Of a stretch of 64,000 bases of DNA, positions 43,177-54,440 are shown piece by piece. Origin of the DNA: Cervus elaphus (lineage: Eukaryota; Chordata; Mammalia; Artiodactyla; Cervidae); NCBI RefSeq assembly GCF_910594005.1, contig NC_057832.1, forward strand, positions 99,769,152-99,833,151, in the 5' to 3' direction. Below the pieces are notes generated by a model. The model ran no database searches. It was not told the DNA's origin and saw only the letters and a list, made by a program, of their open reading frames with translations. The position numbers were made by a program, and so were the translations under genes. Position 1 is the stretch's first letter, and each line of letters opens with the position of its first letter.

Positions 43177-44509
43177 AAGGGCAGCTGGGCACATGCCCTG
43201 AAGGGATTCTGTGCCCAGTGAGGGGCAGGTAGCAGGAACAGTCTGTCCATGGCCAGGCTCACTGGCCCCACCCACCTACAGCAGGGCTGGCTGAGCCTGG
43301 GAGCAGAGGGCCTTGTCAGATCTGTCCCATCCAGGGGCCCAGCTAAGCAGTAGCAGAAGAGATCTCCCGCTGCCTTCCTGACCCAGGAAAAGGGCTAAGA
43401 CCTGGCCCGACTGGAACAAGCCTGGGAGACCAGGACTGAGCCCTGGCAGCAGCTAGGAGCATCTGGCTTTCCTGGCTGCTGCTGCTGCCTGAAACAAGCT
43501 CCCTCACCTCTGTGCACCTCAGTTTCCCCATCTGCAAAATGGGAATAAAACTCATCTACCTCATAGGAATGTTAGACTTAACTTCAATGATCTATGTAGA
43601 GCTTTGAGTTCAGGGCACAGAAATGGGAGACCCTTGATACCAGTTTCTCTTCTTTGTCTCTGAAGACCAGGGGCCACCTCCAGTGTCTTCCTACAGAATA
43701 ACTAACCAAAGGGGAGGAAGCCCTTGGCAGACAGGAGCATCCACCCAAACTCAGGCCTTGCAGACCCACTTCAACTTCTGGACACAGTGAGTGTTGGAGC
43801 AAAGCACTTTCCTCTCAGCCTGGGCTTGCTGCTCAGCCTGAGCCAGTGTCTCCCTGTTAAGCCCCGAGTCCAGGAAATGCAGCTGGTCTCAGAGAGAGGA
43901 GCCCATGGGATGGAGACCCTCCTCACCAGGAGGATCGAATTACCCGAGTGACTGAAAAGCCCAGGAGAAAGGGAGGGGGAGCCATGGAAGTGCCAGGCCC
44001 AGGGGTGTGTCACTTGGCAGGATTTGTTTGGTTCTTTGGGTTTTTATATTTTCCCCTTTTCTCTAATTCGTTTTTAAAACTAAAGTGCGATATCTTTCCA
44101 TCATAGAAGTAACCCCTAAACTGCAGACAGAGAACAACATATCACCACCCGCGGGCCACCACCCAATGCAGGCTTCCTCTGTCTTTTCCCAACGTGCATT
44201 TTAATTAAAAAGAGAGAGACCATTTTGTATATCCTGTTTTGTATCTCACTTTTCTCACCGAGCAACCTTTCCTTCTTGGGAAGATTACATTCTATGACAA
44301 TTCATTACTGCAGTATTTCCTCCCATGGTTGTTCCTTTATTTACCAAGCTCATCTCATGGACAAATGGGCAGTTTCCAACTTCCAAATCCGTATTTTTTT
44401 TTTTAAAGATACATTTGATAAATAAATAAATAGAGAACGTGCAAATTTAAAACATTACTGGTTTATATCACAGAGGCCACACACACTGTCATAAATGCTA
44501 AGGGGTCGG
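43177..44509. other. Intergenic sequence with an antisense MIR
   Basis: A MIR fragment on the minus strand lies at about 43497-43640 (CTCAGTTTCCCCATCTGCAAAATGGG, ACCTCATAGGAATGTTAG). 44040-44440 is AT-rich and may contain an old LINE remnant. No gene was recognised. Confidence 0.55.
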
Positions 44510-45190
44510 TGCTCGGGCATAGCCGTGGGCAATGGGGCAGCTGTCCCTGGGCAGGCTCCGCGGAGGGCGGCGCTGAGGGCGTCTCCGGAGGCCGGGCGGA
44601 TCGTGTGGGTCCTCTGTCCCCGCTCGGGGCCGTCTCCTCCCCCGCTCCGAGCCGCAGGGGTTCTGGGCGCACAGAAAAAACGGACAGTTAAGCTCTGATT
44701 CCCCGGGGACTTGGAGCCGAGCGACTCCTTTTCCAGGGCCGGGACTTAGGGTGTTCGTCCCCGTCCAAAACCAGCGACACAGCCCGGGAGGGGCCAGCGC
44801 GAAGGCGGGATCACCTACTTGAGCTGGGGATGCCTGGTGGGGGTCGAGGGACCATCGTGGGGCGGGGTCAGGACCACGGAGTTGCTGTCAGGACAGATAG
44901 CAAACCCAGAGACTGTCATACAGCCTCCCAGGGCGGACACTAGACGGTACGCGGATCAGGACCCGCGTTTCTCCCTCGCGCCGCCGTCAATTTGCATGGC
45001 TCCATTTTTACCTATTGTTCTAAAGGGTCCCAGGGAAAACCTCCTTTAAGGAAAAGCTTCCAGGCTCTAATGCTAAAAAAAGCATTTTGGAAAAATGACT
45101 AGTGTTTTCATTTGCCCCAAACTATTCCCCCGTATTACATTTGAGAACGCGGGGACTAAGCGGCAGGTATGACGTCGCCAAGCCAACAGC
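44510..45190. promoter_or_regulatory. GC-rich patch with octamer and CRE-like site
   Basis: 44530-44980 is CpG-rich (GGGCGGCGCTGAGGGCG, CCCGCTCGGGGCCG, CTCGCGCCGCCG). At its edge lies a perfect POU octamer ATTTGCAT (44990-44997) and, at about 45169, TGACGTCG, one base from a CRE. AATGCT (45069-45074) and AGCATT (45081-45086) flank an A run. No SINE is inserted here. It looks like a distal regulatory element or unannotated promoter; there is no direct proof. Confidence 0.4.
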
Positions 45191-45683
45191 GGGTTAATAA
45201 CAGTGTTGGAACCAGTCTCCAGCCCTCAGTCCCCTTCAGGGGTTTGGAAACCTCCGCCAGAGGGAAGGTTGTCAGTACTGCAGCCCCTCAATACACCCCA
45301 CTTCCCACTCGCCATTCCAGGCAGGACGCACCTTAGAAGCTGTGTGAGCCCCAGTATGCGAGGCGTTCAGCACGTACATGGTGGGTGCGCAAAAGCTAGT
45401 GATGAGTATTCTTACTTCCTGGCATCAGCGGTGGGGAGTCTGCTCTGGGCCCCCCATGTGGTCAGCCTCAGGTGCCGCAGGGCGCCCTTGACAGTGGGGC
45501 TCTGCACCGTCAGCCCCTGGAGGGACCTGCTGAGCTGTGACAACATCCTGCCCTCAGACCCATGGAGTCTGGGAGAGGGAAGTTGGGGTGGTGAGCAGCC
45601 TGAGACACCCCTCCCTCCCCAGACCTAGGAAGGTGGGAGTTCAGGTTCTGAAAGCAGAAAAGGACATGGCATCCCCTCCCTAC

Positions 45684-45767
45684 GTTCTTCTGGGAAAGGA
45701 TCCTTGTGTCAAAGTCAAACAAGGGGGCCTTCTCCTAGGGTCCCCACTAATCTGCATGATGCTCCCC
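45684..45767 (+). repeat. Direct duplication, copy 1
   Basis: GTTCTTCTGGGAAAGGATCC ... CAAACAAGGGGGCCTTCTCC, TAGGGTCCCCACTAATC and TGCATGATGCTCCCC recur in the same order at 46658-46747 with substitutions and small indels. Confidence 0.75.
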
Positions 45768-46657
45768 ATGACCTGGGCCATGAGATTCACTGAGATATGT
45801 TCCTGAATACAGGCTGCAGGAGCCCAGCAGGAAGGAGGGACAGCCCTCGCTCAGTGGACGGTGAGGGTGCTGCCAGGGCTGGGGTGCCCAGGTGCCTCTA
45901 CCAGCTTGCCCTGGAGGCTGCGGGTGTCACAGGGTCACGGAAGTAGTTGCAATACAGCAGGACTTCTGGTTTGCAGGGCAGTGAGAGGCTGGGGTGGGCG
46001 AGGACTGGGAATGACAGGAGGGAGCCTCCTCGCAGAGCTGCGGCCCTGGCAGGGTGAAGGCTGCCCCTCCTCGTGGAATCCTGCAATTCCATCGCCCTGA
46101 ACCTGGACAGAGTGAAGGCTGGGCCCTGGGGTCTTTTAAACAAACAAGCCCATCACCTGCTGAGCAAAAGTTGCTGTGGGTGGGAAGGACTGTGTGGTCA
46201 GCCCAGACCTGGCTGTTTAGCGTTTAGGTTATCTTTGTTTGCCACTGAGAGAATCATAAAGCCATCTGCAGGTATTAACTGTGCCCACCTGCTTCCAATG
46301 TTAATTTGCTCTTCCAGGATTCCAGCCAATGGCGCCAGTAATAAGGGAAATTGCTTCTGAAGTTGACAGAGACTGAAAATGGAACTCTAAGACCAGCTGT
46401 CTCCTCCAGGTGGCAACTGGGTCCCTCCCCATCTGCCTGCCTGTCCCCCAAAATCAAGGGGGGTATAGTGGTCACTGTGGAGCTGGGCAGAGTCCTCAAG
46501 TTCTGTTGTATTTTTTTTTCCCCTCCAATGACCCTGTCTGTGTCTCCCAGTCCAACACAGGGTATCTGCCAGGGGGCAGCATGAGGGCCTTAGGAGAGAT
46601 ACCAAGCAGAACTTCCTGGTGCCAGACATTTGGAACATAAGGAAGGGGGTGGCCTAA

Positions 46658-46747
46658 GTTCTTCTGGAAAGGCTCTTGGGCCTGGGGAATCAGAATAAAA
46701 CAAAGGGGTCTTCCCCTAGGGTACCCATGAATCTGCATGATGCCCCA
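46658..46747 (+). repeat. Direct duplication, copy 2
   Basis: GTTCTTCTGGAAAGGCTC ... AAACAAAGGGGTCTTCCCC, TAGGGTACCCATGAATC and TGCATGATGCCCCA match copy 1. It could be a local tandem duplication with decay, or two pieces of one old repeat family. Confidence 0.75.
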
Positions 46748-47866
46748 CCCTACCAGGTAACCTGAGTTGTGGGAGTCATGCAGATATTCCTCCTTAAAGG
46801 GGCTTCTCTGCTTTCAGGACATGAACTCCCACTTTTCTAGGTTGGGGGAGAAGTGTACCTCAGAGAAGTGTATTATCGCCCCAGTGCCTCACTAGTGACC
46901 ACTTTGTATGTGTGTGTTAAAAATTTCATCGCAAAAGCCCTTTTTACTCCCCCAGCATCACCCTCAGGACATGCACTGTTGTTGTACCTCTTGTTGGAGC
47001 TCTGAGACCCTGGCGGGTATCTGGATGGTGGGCTGCCCAGTTCTCTCGGTGTTTCTCAACTGCCAGCTCCTTCCCTGCCTGTCTCCAGCCTCCAGCTCAG
47101 AGAGATCCTTGACTGGGCTGGCCGTGGGCACCCTTCCTCCCTCCGCACCACCCTACACGTCTCGCTCAGGGCCGAGGGGCAGTGGCCTGTGTGGCTGATG
47201 TTGGGGGTGGGTAAGGGGCTCTCCCAGCCTTCTTGGGGATCCTGGTCTGGAGGGGCTTTTCCCTGGGCAAGAGGAGGGGCACCCAGAACTTGCAGGGTCT
47301 GGACACCATGTCCCTCCCTCCCCCATCCCACCCCCACCCTTTCCTCTTCTCCGCCTTCTTTATTTCTGTATCAACATCACCAGTATTCAGAGGCTTCTCA
47401 GGCTGGAGGCCTGGGTAAAAGACATCACCTTCCTTGGTGGAACGGAACCCTGACTCTCCAAGGCTTGACCCTGAGAGGAGGCTTCCAAGAGGGCAGCCCG
47501 TGTGCCTTAAGGAGCCGACGATGCCCTCACTTCCTCCCCGCCAGGGTCTCACTTCGATATCTGCTGACACCACCTTGGCGCAGGTGAGCTGAGTCCCATC
47601 TGTTACTCTGGCTCAGGAACCAGGTTCTTTGCAACACAGCCAAGATGGACTAGAACCTTCAAAACGGACTTTGTTAAACTCCAAAGGAAATGCAGCCAAG
47701 GAGTAGAAGTAAGCATCACAGCAAACAAAGTAGAACCATCTACTCCCACCTTCTCTCATCCCCGAGGGGTCCCTCTGCAGTCCCGCTGCATCCGAGGTCC
47801 AGCCCCGCAGGGAAACTCCCGCTCGCAGGGATCTTGCATATTTCTTCTCCTTAGAGGATGGTGTGG

Positions 47867-48480
47867 TGGGTTGAATGATGCCTCCCTCCCCCCAAGAAAA
47901 AGAGATGTGCCCATCCACGGCCTAATCCCTAGAACCTGTGAATGTTACCTTATTTGGAAAAAGGGTCTTTGCTGATGGAAGCAAGCTAAGGACTTTTGAG
48001 ACAAGGGGATCATCATGGATTATCCTCGTGGGCCTTAAATCCAGCGATGAGTGTGCTTACAGGAGACATAGAGGAGACAGACATGACAGAGGAGGCGGCA
48101 GAGAGATAACAGAGGCAGAGATGGGCGTGACGTAGATACGGGCCAAGGCAGGCCAAGGGCTGCCGGCCACCCCATAAGCTGGGAGAGAGGTGCAGAGCAG
48201 GTTTCCTCCTAGTCTCTCCAGAGGTAGGGGCCCTACCAACTTGGGACTTCTGGCCCCAGAACTGAGAGAGAGGAAGTGTTTCTATTGTTGTTGTTTATAT
48301 TTTGGCCACTTTGCCCAGCATGTGGGATCTTAGTTCTCTGAACAGGAATCAAACCCAGGCCCCCTGCACTGGAAGCAGAGTCTTAGCCACTGGACTGTCA
48401 GGGAAGTCCAACTTCTGTTGATCACCCTCCAGTTGTGGTCATTTTTTATAGCAGCCTCACAAAATAAACACAGCTGGTGT
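47867..48480 (+). mobile_element. MaLR (MLT1-like) LTR, split by a SINE
   Basis: The order GTGTGGTGGGTTGAATGATG, TGTGAATGTTACCTTATTTGG, AAAAAGGGTCTTTGCTGATGG, GGGCCTTAAATCCAGCGATG, TGGGACTTCTGGCCCCAGAACTG and ATAGCAGCCTCACAAAATAAAC fits an ERVL-MaLR long terminal repeat. No internal region is present, so it is a solo LTR. A CHR SINE interrupts it at 48293-48409. Confidence 0.75.
48293..48409 (-). mobile_element. CHR-type SINE inserted in the LTR
   Basis: Antisense: TTTTGGCCACTTTGCCCAGC, GGAATCAAACCCAGGCCCCC, GTCTTAGCCACTGGACTGTC, GGGAAGTCC. Younger than the LTR it splits. Confidence 0.87.
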
Positions 48481-48559
48481 CCTAGAACATCACCCAAAGA
48501 CCACCGTCACCCTCTGTAGGCTGCTGACGGCTGAATCTGTCTCTCTCTGTGGGTCTCCA

Positions 48560-48655
48560 TCCCACTCCAGTATTCTTGCCTGGAGAATTCCATGGACAAG
48601 AGGAGGCTGGTGGGCTACAAAGATTTGGACACAACTCAGTGACTAATACTCACTT
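48560..48655 (+). mobile_element. Bov-tA SINE, 5'-truncated
   Basis: Only the Bov-A side is present: CCCACTCCAGTATTCTTGCC, GGAGAATTCCATGGACAAGAGG, TTGGACACAACTCAGTGAC. Confidence 0.87.
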
Positions 48656-48947
48656 TTTTTTCACTTTACCAGATCTCTATTCCCAGTGGCCTTGTGGACA
48701 CTGTCACCTGCCTGTCTCACAGGAACCTCAAAGCCAACATGTTTTAAAAAGACCCACAACCTGCTTCTTCTCCCAGACTTTCCTCCCAGGAATTGGAGAG
48801 CTGCCTTGCCCCACATTCAGCCAAGGAGCTGCTAGTCCTTCCAGGTCTTTCCACCTCAAGGATGGCACCCTCGTGCACGGCACCAGCAGTTCTCCCTGGG
48901 GGTAACCACCTCACTGACCTCTTCATTTACACTCCACCACTTCATTT

Positions 48948-49128
48948 GAAAATAAATATTTATTTGTTTATCTGGCTGCATCAGCTCTTAGTTTTGGCAT
49001 GTGGGTTCTTTAGTCTTGGCGTGCAAACTCTTAGTTGTAGCATCTGGAATCTAGTACCCTAACCAGAGATGGAACCCAGGCCCCCTGCATTGGGAGTGCA
49101 TAGGCTTAGGACCACTAGGGAAGTCCCA
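48948..49128 (-). mobile_element. CHR-type SINE
   Basis: Antisense with a TAAATATTTATTTG tail, GATGGAACCCAGGCCCCCTGC and GGACCACTAGGGAAGTCCC head. Confidence 0.87.
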
Positions 49129-49513
49129 ACGCCACTACTTTAAATTAGCCCTGCAGTACTGAGGTCTGGGGGAGGTGACACTCAGACACCTCTTTCTCAT
49201 GTAGCTTACTATGTTCTGTGTGGCAGATCCAGGTTCAAGTCCCAGGATACCCGCTGGCGGGATGCTACTCCTCCAGGCTCCTTTCTTTGCTCTTGGCAGA
49301 CATGTTTCTCTTGGTGGCTACCTGTCAGCCTGTCCCAAATGAGGTTCTAGAGGAAGCCCCAAGTGGGGGCTTACCAAGGCTCTATCCCCCTAATATGTCA
49401 TCCTGAAACTCCAGCGTAATTATTTTATATTGATCCCCAAACTACCATCAGCATACTGCCACCTGTCTTGAAGGTTATGATTCTTGACACAATTGTTAGC
49501 ATGTCACCAGGGT
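49129..49513. other. Intergenic sequence, no feature recognised
   Basis: A short unassigned stretch between a CHR SINE and a Bov-tA SINE. Confidence 0.5.
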
Positions 49514-49715
49514 GTTGGGCTTCTCTGGTGGCTCAGATGATGAAGAATCTGTCTGCAATGCAGGAGACCCAGGTTCGATCCCTGGGTTGGGAAGATCCCT
49601 TGGAGAAGGGAATGGCTAGTATCTACTCCAGTATTCTTGCCTGGAGAATTCCATGGACAGAGGAGGCTGGTAGGCTACAAAGATCTGGACATGACTTAGC
49701 GACTAACACTTGCTT
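49514..49715 (+). mobile_element. Bov-tA SINE
   Basis: GGGCTTCTCTGGTGGCTCAG, GGTTCGATCCCTGGGTTGGG, TACTCCAGTATTCTTGCC, GGACATGACTTAGCGACTAAC. The first ~50 bases keep a near-consensus tRNA-derived head. Confidence 0.93.
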
Positions 49716-50189
49716 TTTTTCACTTTACCAGCGCCCCATGCCACGTCTGACGGTTCTATAACACTGGCCAGATGTCACGATGGGCACAGTCCACTGTGAC
49801 CAGTGACTGTGGCCAGCTTTGGATCTGGCTGTCCCCTGCATGGCCAGGTATCAGTGGGAGGGAACATCCAGCCCTTCTTAATCACTTCCCCTCTGCAGCC
49901 AGAGCGAGCTTCCTGGAACAGAGCTGACCTCATCTCTCTCCTCACTGGGACACTCCAACTGCAAGACCTGGCCCTGCCTACCCCACCTGCCCACCTCTCC
50001 CCTCCCCAGTGCTTCCCACCCACCTGCTTCACTGAACTACTGCAGTTCCCTGAATGAGGATGTACTTCTTCCAGAACACTTGCTCCCAACTCTTTGCCTG
50101 GACAATTCCTGCTGATCTTTTCAAACTCAGAGCAAGCATTGTCTCTGTTAGCAGGCTTTTCCTGATTTGCCCTGTCTCAAGACCCCTTG
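49716..50189. other. Intergenic sequence with probable L2 fragment
   Basis: 49970-50185 resembles an antisense L2 3' end (TTGCCTGGACAATTCCTGCTGATC, AGGCTTTTCCTGATTTGCCC), at moderate-low confidence. No gene was seen. Confidence 0.45.
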
Positions 50190-50757
50190 CCTTAGCTTGG
50201 GCTGCTTTTACAGAATACTATAAACGAGGTAGCTTAAACAACGGACACTTATTTCTCACAGTTCTAGAGGCTGGAAAGTCCAGGATCAAGGTGCTGGCAG
50301 ATATGGGGTCTAGTGAGGGCTCTCTGCCTGGTTTGTGGACCGTCACCTTCTCTGGGTCCTCACGTGGCAGGAAGAGAGAGCTCTGGTCCCTCCCTCTTCT
50401 TTTAAGGACACTAGTTGCAACTTCATGCTCTCATCTAAACCTAGAAAGTATGTTAGTTGCTCAGTCGTGTCTGACTCTTTGCGACCCCTTGGACTGTAGC
50501 TCACCAGGCTTCTCTGTTCATCGAATTCTCCAGGCAAGAATACTGGAGTGGGTTGCTATTTCCTTCTCCAGGGGAATCTTCCCAATCCAGGAATAGAACC
50601 CCAGTCTCCTACAAAGCAGGGAGATTCTTTACCTAAGATTCATCTAAACCTAATTATCTCCCAAATGCCCCACCTCCAAATACATCACATTAAGGATGCA
50701 GGCTTCAGTATTTGAATTTGGGGGGCGGGGGGACACATACATTCTGTCCATAACACT
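50190..50757 (-). mobile_element. MaLR (MLT1-like) LTR, split by a SINE
   Basis: Antisense LTR phrases: GGCTGCTTTTACAGAATACTA, GTAGCTTAAACAACGGACAC, TTCTCACAGTTCTAGAGGCTGG, AGGATCAAGGTGCTGGCAG, then after the SINE CCCAAATGCCCCACCTCC, ATCACATTAAGGATGCAGGC and CATTCTGTCCATAACA. A solo LTR in opposite orientation to the one at 47.9 kb. Confidence 0.75.
50444..50639 (-). mobile_element. Bov-tA SINE inserted in the LTR, exact target duplication
   Basis: Antisense Bov-tA (GTTGCTCAGTCGTGTCTGAC, AGAATACTGGAGTGGGTTGC). The 13-base TCATCTAAACCTA is found exactly at 50431-50443 and 50640-50652. Confidence 0.95.
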
Positions 50758-50889
50758 CCCTCTGTTTGTTTGAACTGGGATCCATATGTGGTCCATACCT
50801 AGTTCTTGGTTGGTATGTCTCTTATCTCTTCTAATTGATCCCAAAACAGATTCCCCTTCATTTTCTTTTTTTAAAAAATAATGTTATTG

Positions 50890-51042
50890 GCTGATTTTTT
50901 TGGCTGTGCTGGGTCTTCATGGTCGTTTGGGCTTTCTCTAGTTGCAGTGAGAGGGGCTACTCTCTAGTTGTGGAGTTCGGGCTTCTCATTGCCTGTAACT
51001 TCTCTTATTATGAAGCAGGGCTCTAGGGCATGTGGGCTTCAG
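50890..51042 (-). mobile_element. CHR-type SINE fragment
   Basis: Antisense long-form 3' side: TTTTGGCTGTGCTGGGTCTTC, GGCTTTCTCTAGTTGCAGTG, GGGCTTCTCATTGCC, GCAGGGCTCTAGGGCATG. The tRNA-like head is missing. Confidence 0.85.
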
Positions 51043-51422
51043 GTATCTATCATCCTTAATGACATTCACATCATCTCACCTGTGGTTTCAATTTGCATTT
51101 CCTTGGTAACTAATGATGCCAAACAGTTTATTCAGGCTAGCTCCTGAGTTGTTTTGACTCAGTGACCTGTTGTTCCTTGAGAGCATCTTTACTTTCTGGT
51201 ATGATGCATTCTGGACTCACCTTGGACATTTTCTGCCCCCCACCCTTACCCCCAGACCTGGAATAAATCAATTTCCTCCACAGATATCTGTTTCTTTTCA
51301 GTGGGAGATAATATTCAGAGCCTAGAATCTGGGTGTCAGGGATCTCATTGCGACTGGATTGGTCACTATTTCCAGTCGTTTCCAGTAGCTGAACTTGGAA
51401 ATATTATTTGTCTTAGAGAACA
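51043..51422. other. Intergenic sequence with an L1 remnant
   Basis: 51050-51130 carries antisense old-L1 phrases (CATCTCACCTGTGGTTTCAATTTG, TTCCTTGGTAACTAATGATGCC). The remainder is unassigned. Confidence 0.5.
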
Positions 51423-51600
51423 TTTTTTTTAAAAATATATTTATTTGGCTGTGCTGGGTCTTAGTTGCCGCACTCAGGATCTTTGATCTTCATTGCAGCA
51501 CGCAGAATCTTTGGTTGCAGCATGTCAGATCTAGTTCCCCAACCCAGACCCCCTGCATTGGGAGCATGGAGTCTTAGCCACTGGACTACCAGGAAAGCCC
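51423..51600 (-). mobile_element. CHR-type SINE
   Basis: Antisense: ATATTTATTTGGCTGTGCTGG tail side, AGACCCCCTGCATTGGGAGC, CACTGGACTACCAGGAAAGCCC head. Confidence 0.87.
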
Positions 51601-52084
51601 CATGTTTTGAAAAACAATTTTTTAAAAAATAAATTCTTAGAAATTTTCTGTTCAAATCTAAGACCCAACCATATTTTAATTAACCCTATCGATCATCTGT
51701 CTGCTTTCTTCCATGCCAACACCATGTCAGTTCTCAGTGATATCAACATAATTGCTCACTTGTTTTATTCTACAGCCCACACACAACACAGCTCAGAGTG
51801 ACGAAGCCAACCCCACCACCGACAGCATGATTGCTAAATTTAAGTGTTTTCAGTTCTTTAGTCTGTTGAGTATTTTCTACGAGGAATATAAAGTCAAATT
51901 ATGTATTGTGATTTAAAGTCGTTTGTTGTGGGTGTGCCCTTTAACTAGATATAAGGATTCCTTCGTTTTAATCTATTTTTTATTTTTAGGAATTTCTTTT
52001 TTTTTTTTTTACATTTCATTTTTAAATGGCATTTTAACTAATTTTTTTTTTTTTTTTTAAAGAGGACACACACAATTTAAAAAA
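51601..52084. other. AT-rich intergenic sequence
   Basis: No gene was recognised. T-rich low-complexity runs lie at 51998-52012 and 52042-52060. Confidence 0.55.
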
Positions 52085-52240
52085 GAACTTCTCTGGTGGT
52101 TCAGTGGTTAAGACTTAGCACAGCAGGGGTCTCAGGTTCAATCCCTGGTTGGGGAACTAAGATCCCACATGCATGCTCTGCAGCACGGCCAAAATAAGTA
52201 AATAAATACACGAATAAAATTTTTAAAAACAAAGATAAAA
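52085..52240 (+). mobile_element. CHR-type SINE
   Basis: GAACTTCTCTGGTGGTTCAG, GGTTCAATCCCTGGTTGGGG, CAGCACGGCCAAAATAAG and an AAATAAATA tail. Confidence 0.87.
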
Positions 52241-52829
52241 GAAAGAATACATTCATATAGTCAAATCCAAGACAACAAAAAAAGATAATGAAAAATCTTC
52301 CAGCCTCTTTTTCATTTTCCCCTTTCCAACCACTTTTATTGGTATCTTGAGTATCCTTTGAGAGTTTGTTGAAATGTAGGCAAATATGAATATAGATTAC
52401 ATTCATTGTTATATAACTGTGATTTAGCTATACATTGTTCAGCATACTGTCATGCCATAAAGTAACTAAAAGTCACCTTATTTATTTTTACAGCTGCATA
52501 GAAATTGTTTTAACCAGTTCACTACTGATTGACATTTTAATTGTTTTGAGCTATTACAAATGGTTTACATTTAATTTTTTTTATAATTTTGTAAAATATT
52601 TACACACTTCCATAGTCAAATCTACAAAAAAAAAAATCATTAAATCTGGTGTCCATTCTCTCCACCCTATATAACCACTCTGCCCCTGTATATAACCAGT
52701 TAAAATTTTTGTATGGGTTTTTCTTTCATTTTTTTAAAAATGGAAGCATGTGCATATATGCCCTCATATTTCCCTTTCTTAGATAAATGAAGCATAGACA
52801 CATACTTTTCTCTGCCTTGATTTAAATTT
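52241..52829 (-). other. AT-rich sequence, probable old L1 remnant
   Basis: 52380-52640 reads like antisense old-L1 or similar (TTTTACAGCTGCATAGAAATTG, CTACTGATTGACATTTTAATTG). Too decayed for family assignment. Confidence 0.45.
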
Positions 52830-53486
52830 TTTAAAAAACGTGAAATAATTACAAACTTACATAAAAGCTTTCAGTACAGTAAAAAGAACATTTGTTTCCA
52901 TTTGAGAATAATGGATATTCTAATGGTGAATACTGCATCACCTCTGAATATTTTTTTATATTTTCTGTAGAAAGACCATTCTTCTACATAGCCAGAATAC
53001 AAACATTAAAATCGAGAAACTATGGTTGATAGTCACTAAATCCTCAAACCCCCCTCAGTTTGATCAGTTTTATATTAATCACAAAAGGCTCCAGCTCACA
53101 CTCTTGCATCATATTTACTTGTCTAGTCTCTTTGGTCTCCTTGATTCCAGAAGAGTTCTTTGGTCCTTCCTTAACCTTCATGACCTTGACAATTTTGAAA
53201 ATTTCATGCCCACGATTTTGCAGAATGGCTCTCAGTTGGGGTTTGTCTGGTGATGGTTCCTCATGATTGGATCCCTCAGGTGATGTGTCTTCTGCATAAA
53301 TATCTCAATGGCAGCATTGTGTCCTTCTTGTTGCGTCAGGAGGTGCAATATTCTTTGCTCTGATACTGATGATGTTCTCTTAGATCTTGTCTGCAGGGCT
53401 CCCCCTCCCTCCTCATGAACTTACTCTTATCCCCTTTGTTATTGATAAGTATTTTGTAGGAGATGCTTTGAGCCTATTTGAATACC

Positions 53487-53713
53487 CTGTGTGTGTGTAT
53501 GTGTGTGCGCGTGCTAAGTTGTTCAGTTGTGGCCGCTCTTTGCAACCCTATGGACCGTAGCCTGCCAGGCTCCTCTGGCCATGGAATTTTCCAGGCAAGA
53601 ATACTGGAGTGGGTTGCCATGCCCTTCTCCGGGGGAGCTTCCTGACCCAGGAATCGAACCTGGGTCTCCTGAACTGCAAGCAGATTCTTTACTGCTGAAC
53701 CACTGGGAAACCA
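53487..53713 (-). mobile_element. Bov-tA SINE inserted in L1
   Basis: Antisense with a TGTGTG-rich tail side, CATGGAATTTTCCAGGCAAG, ATCGAACCTGGGTCTCC and GAACCACTGGGAAACC. TACCCTGT occurs on both flanks. Confidence 0.92.
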
Positions 53714-53965
53714 TGTAAGTACCCTGTCCCTCATCAAATTTTCAATTTGTGTGTTTATATCAGTAGAGTCACAGACTGATATTTTATTCAATGGATTATA
53801 ATCTTTTACTTTACTATCATTATTTTGATGTTCATTGTCTTAGATTTGGCCAGTGGGAGCCGTTTCGAGAGGACTCCTGGGTCCTTTTGACACATCCCTA
53901 TTTTATTTGAGCACTTCCTTGTATTTTGGTGCAAGATGTCTCAGACTCATTTGTACATTTCTTTA

Positions 53966-54085
53966 AAAAAATGTTTTTTTTGCTGTACCGCGCAGCCTGT
54001 GGGATCTTAGTTTCCTGACCAGGGATCAAACCTGTGCCCCCTGCACTGGAAGCATGGAGTCTTGACCACAACCAGGGAAGTCCCA
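53966..54085 (-). mobile_element. CHR-type SINE inserted in L1
   Basis: Antisense: CCTGACCAGGGATCAAACC, CCTGCACTGGAAGCATGGAG, ACCAGGGAAGTCCC. Confidence 0.88.
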
Positions 54086-54440
54086 TTCGTTACTTGCCCT
54101 TGGACTAAATCAACCATTGCTCCAAGGAGTCCCAGTTCCTTTTAGTGGAAAATGTTACTTAGAACCAGTCTGGGCACTGGGGATGGCCACTGCTCATCCT
54201 AGGAGTATCGTAGGCACATCAAAGGTGAAAAATAACCTTTGCTATCACTGTTATCACTGATCCCATGCCCTCTTAGTGGGGAGTGCTAGAAAATATGTTT
54301 ACATTTATATTTATTCTTGGATCTATAGATGCAAATACATATTTACCTAGAACCATATTTCCACATTGATGTACACATGACAAACACCACAAGTTTTCCA
54401 ACTCCATAGCTTCTCCTAGCTTCCCCTTTTTTCCATATTT

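Larger units (their letters stand above)
45191..47866. other. Intergenic sequence with a direct duplication
   Basis: Contains two related segments about 970 bp apart (separate entries). No SINE, LINE or gene was recognised. Frames at 45203-45628 and 47166-47587 have no domain and overlap on both strands. Confidence 0.5.
52830..54440 (-). mobile_element. Old L1 (L1M-type), interrupted by two SINEs
   Basis: Antisense phrases in order: GAAATAATTACAAACTTAC, GAATACTGCATCACCTCTG, TCTCTTTGGTCTCCTTGATTCC, TTCATGACCTTGACAATTTTG, TTTTGCAGAATGGCTCTCAG, TCCTCATGATTGGATCC, after the Bov-tA TCAATGGATTATAATC, GATTTGGCCAGTGGGAGCC, and after the CHR copy CCAAGGAGTCCCAGTTCC and TTTTAGTGGAAAATG. It decays into TA-rich sequence at about 54290-54380. 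Confidence 0.75.
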
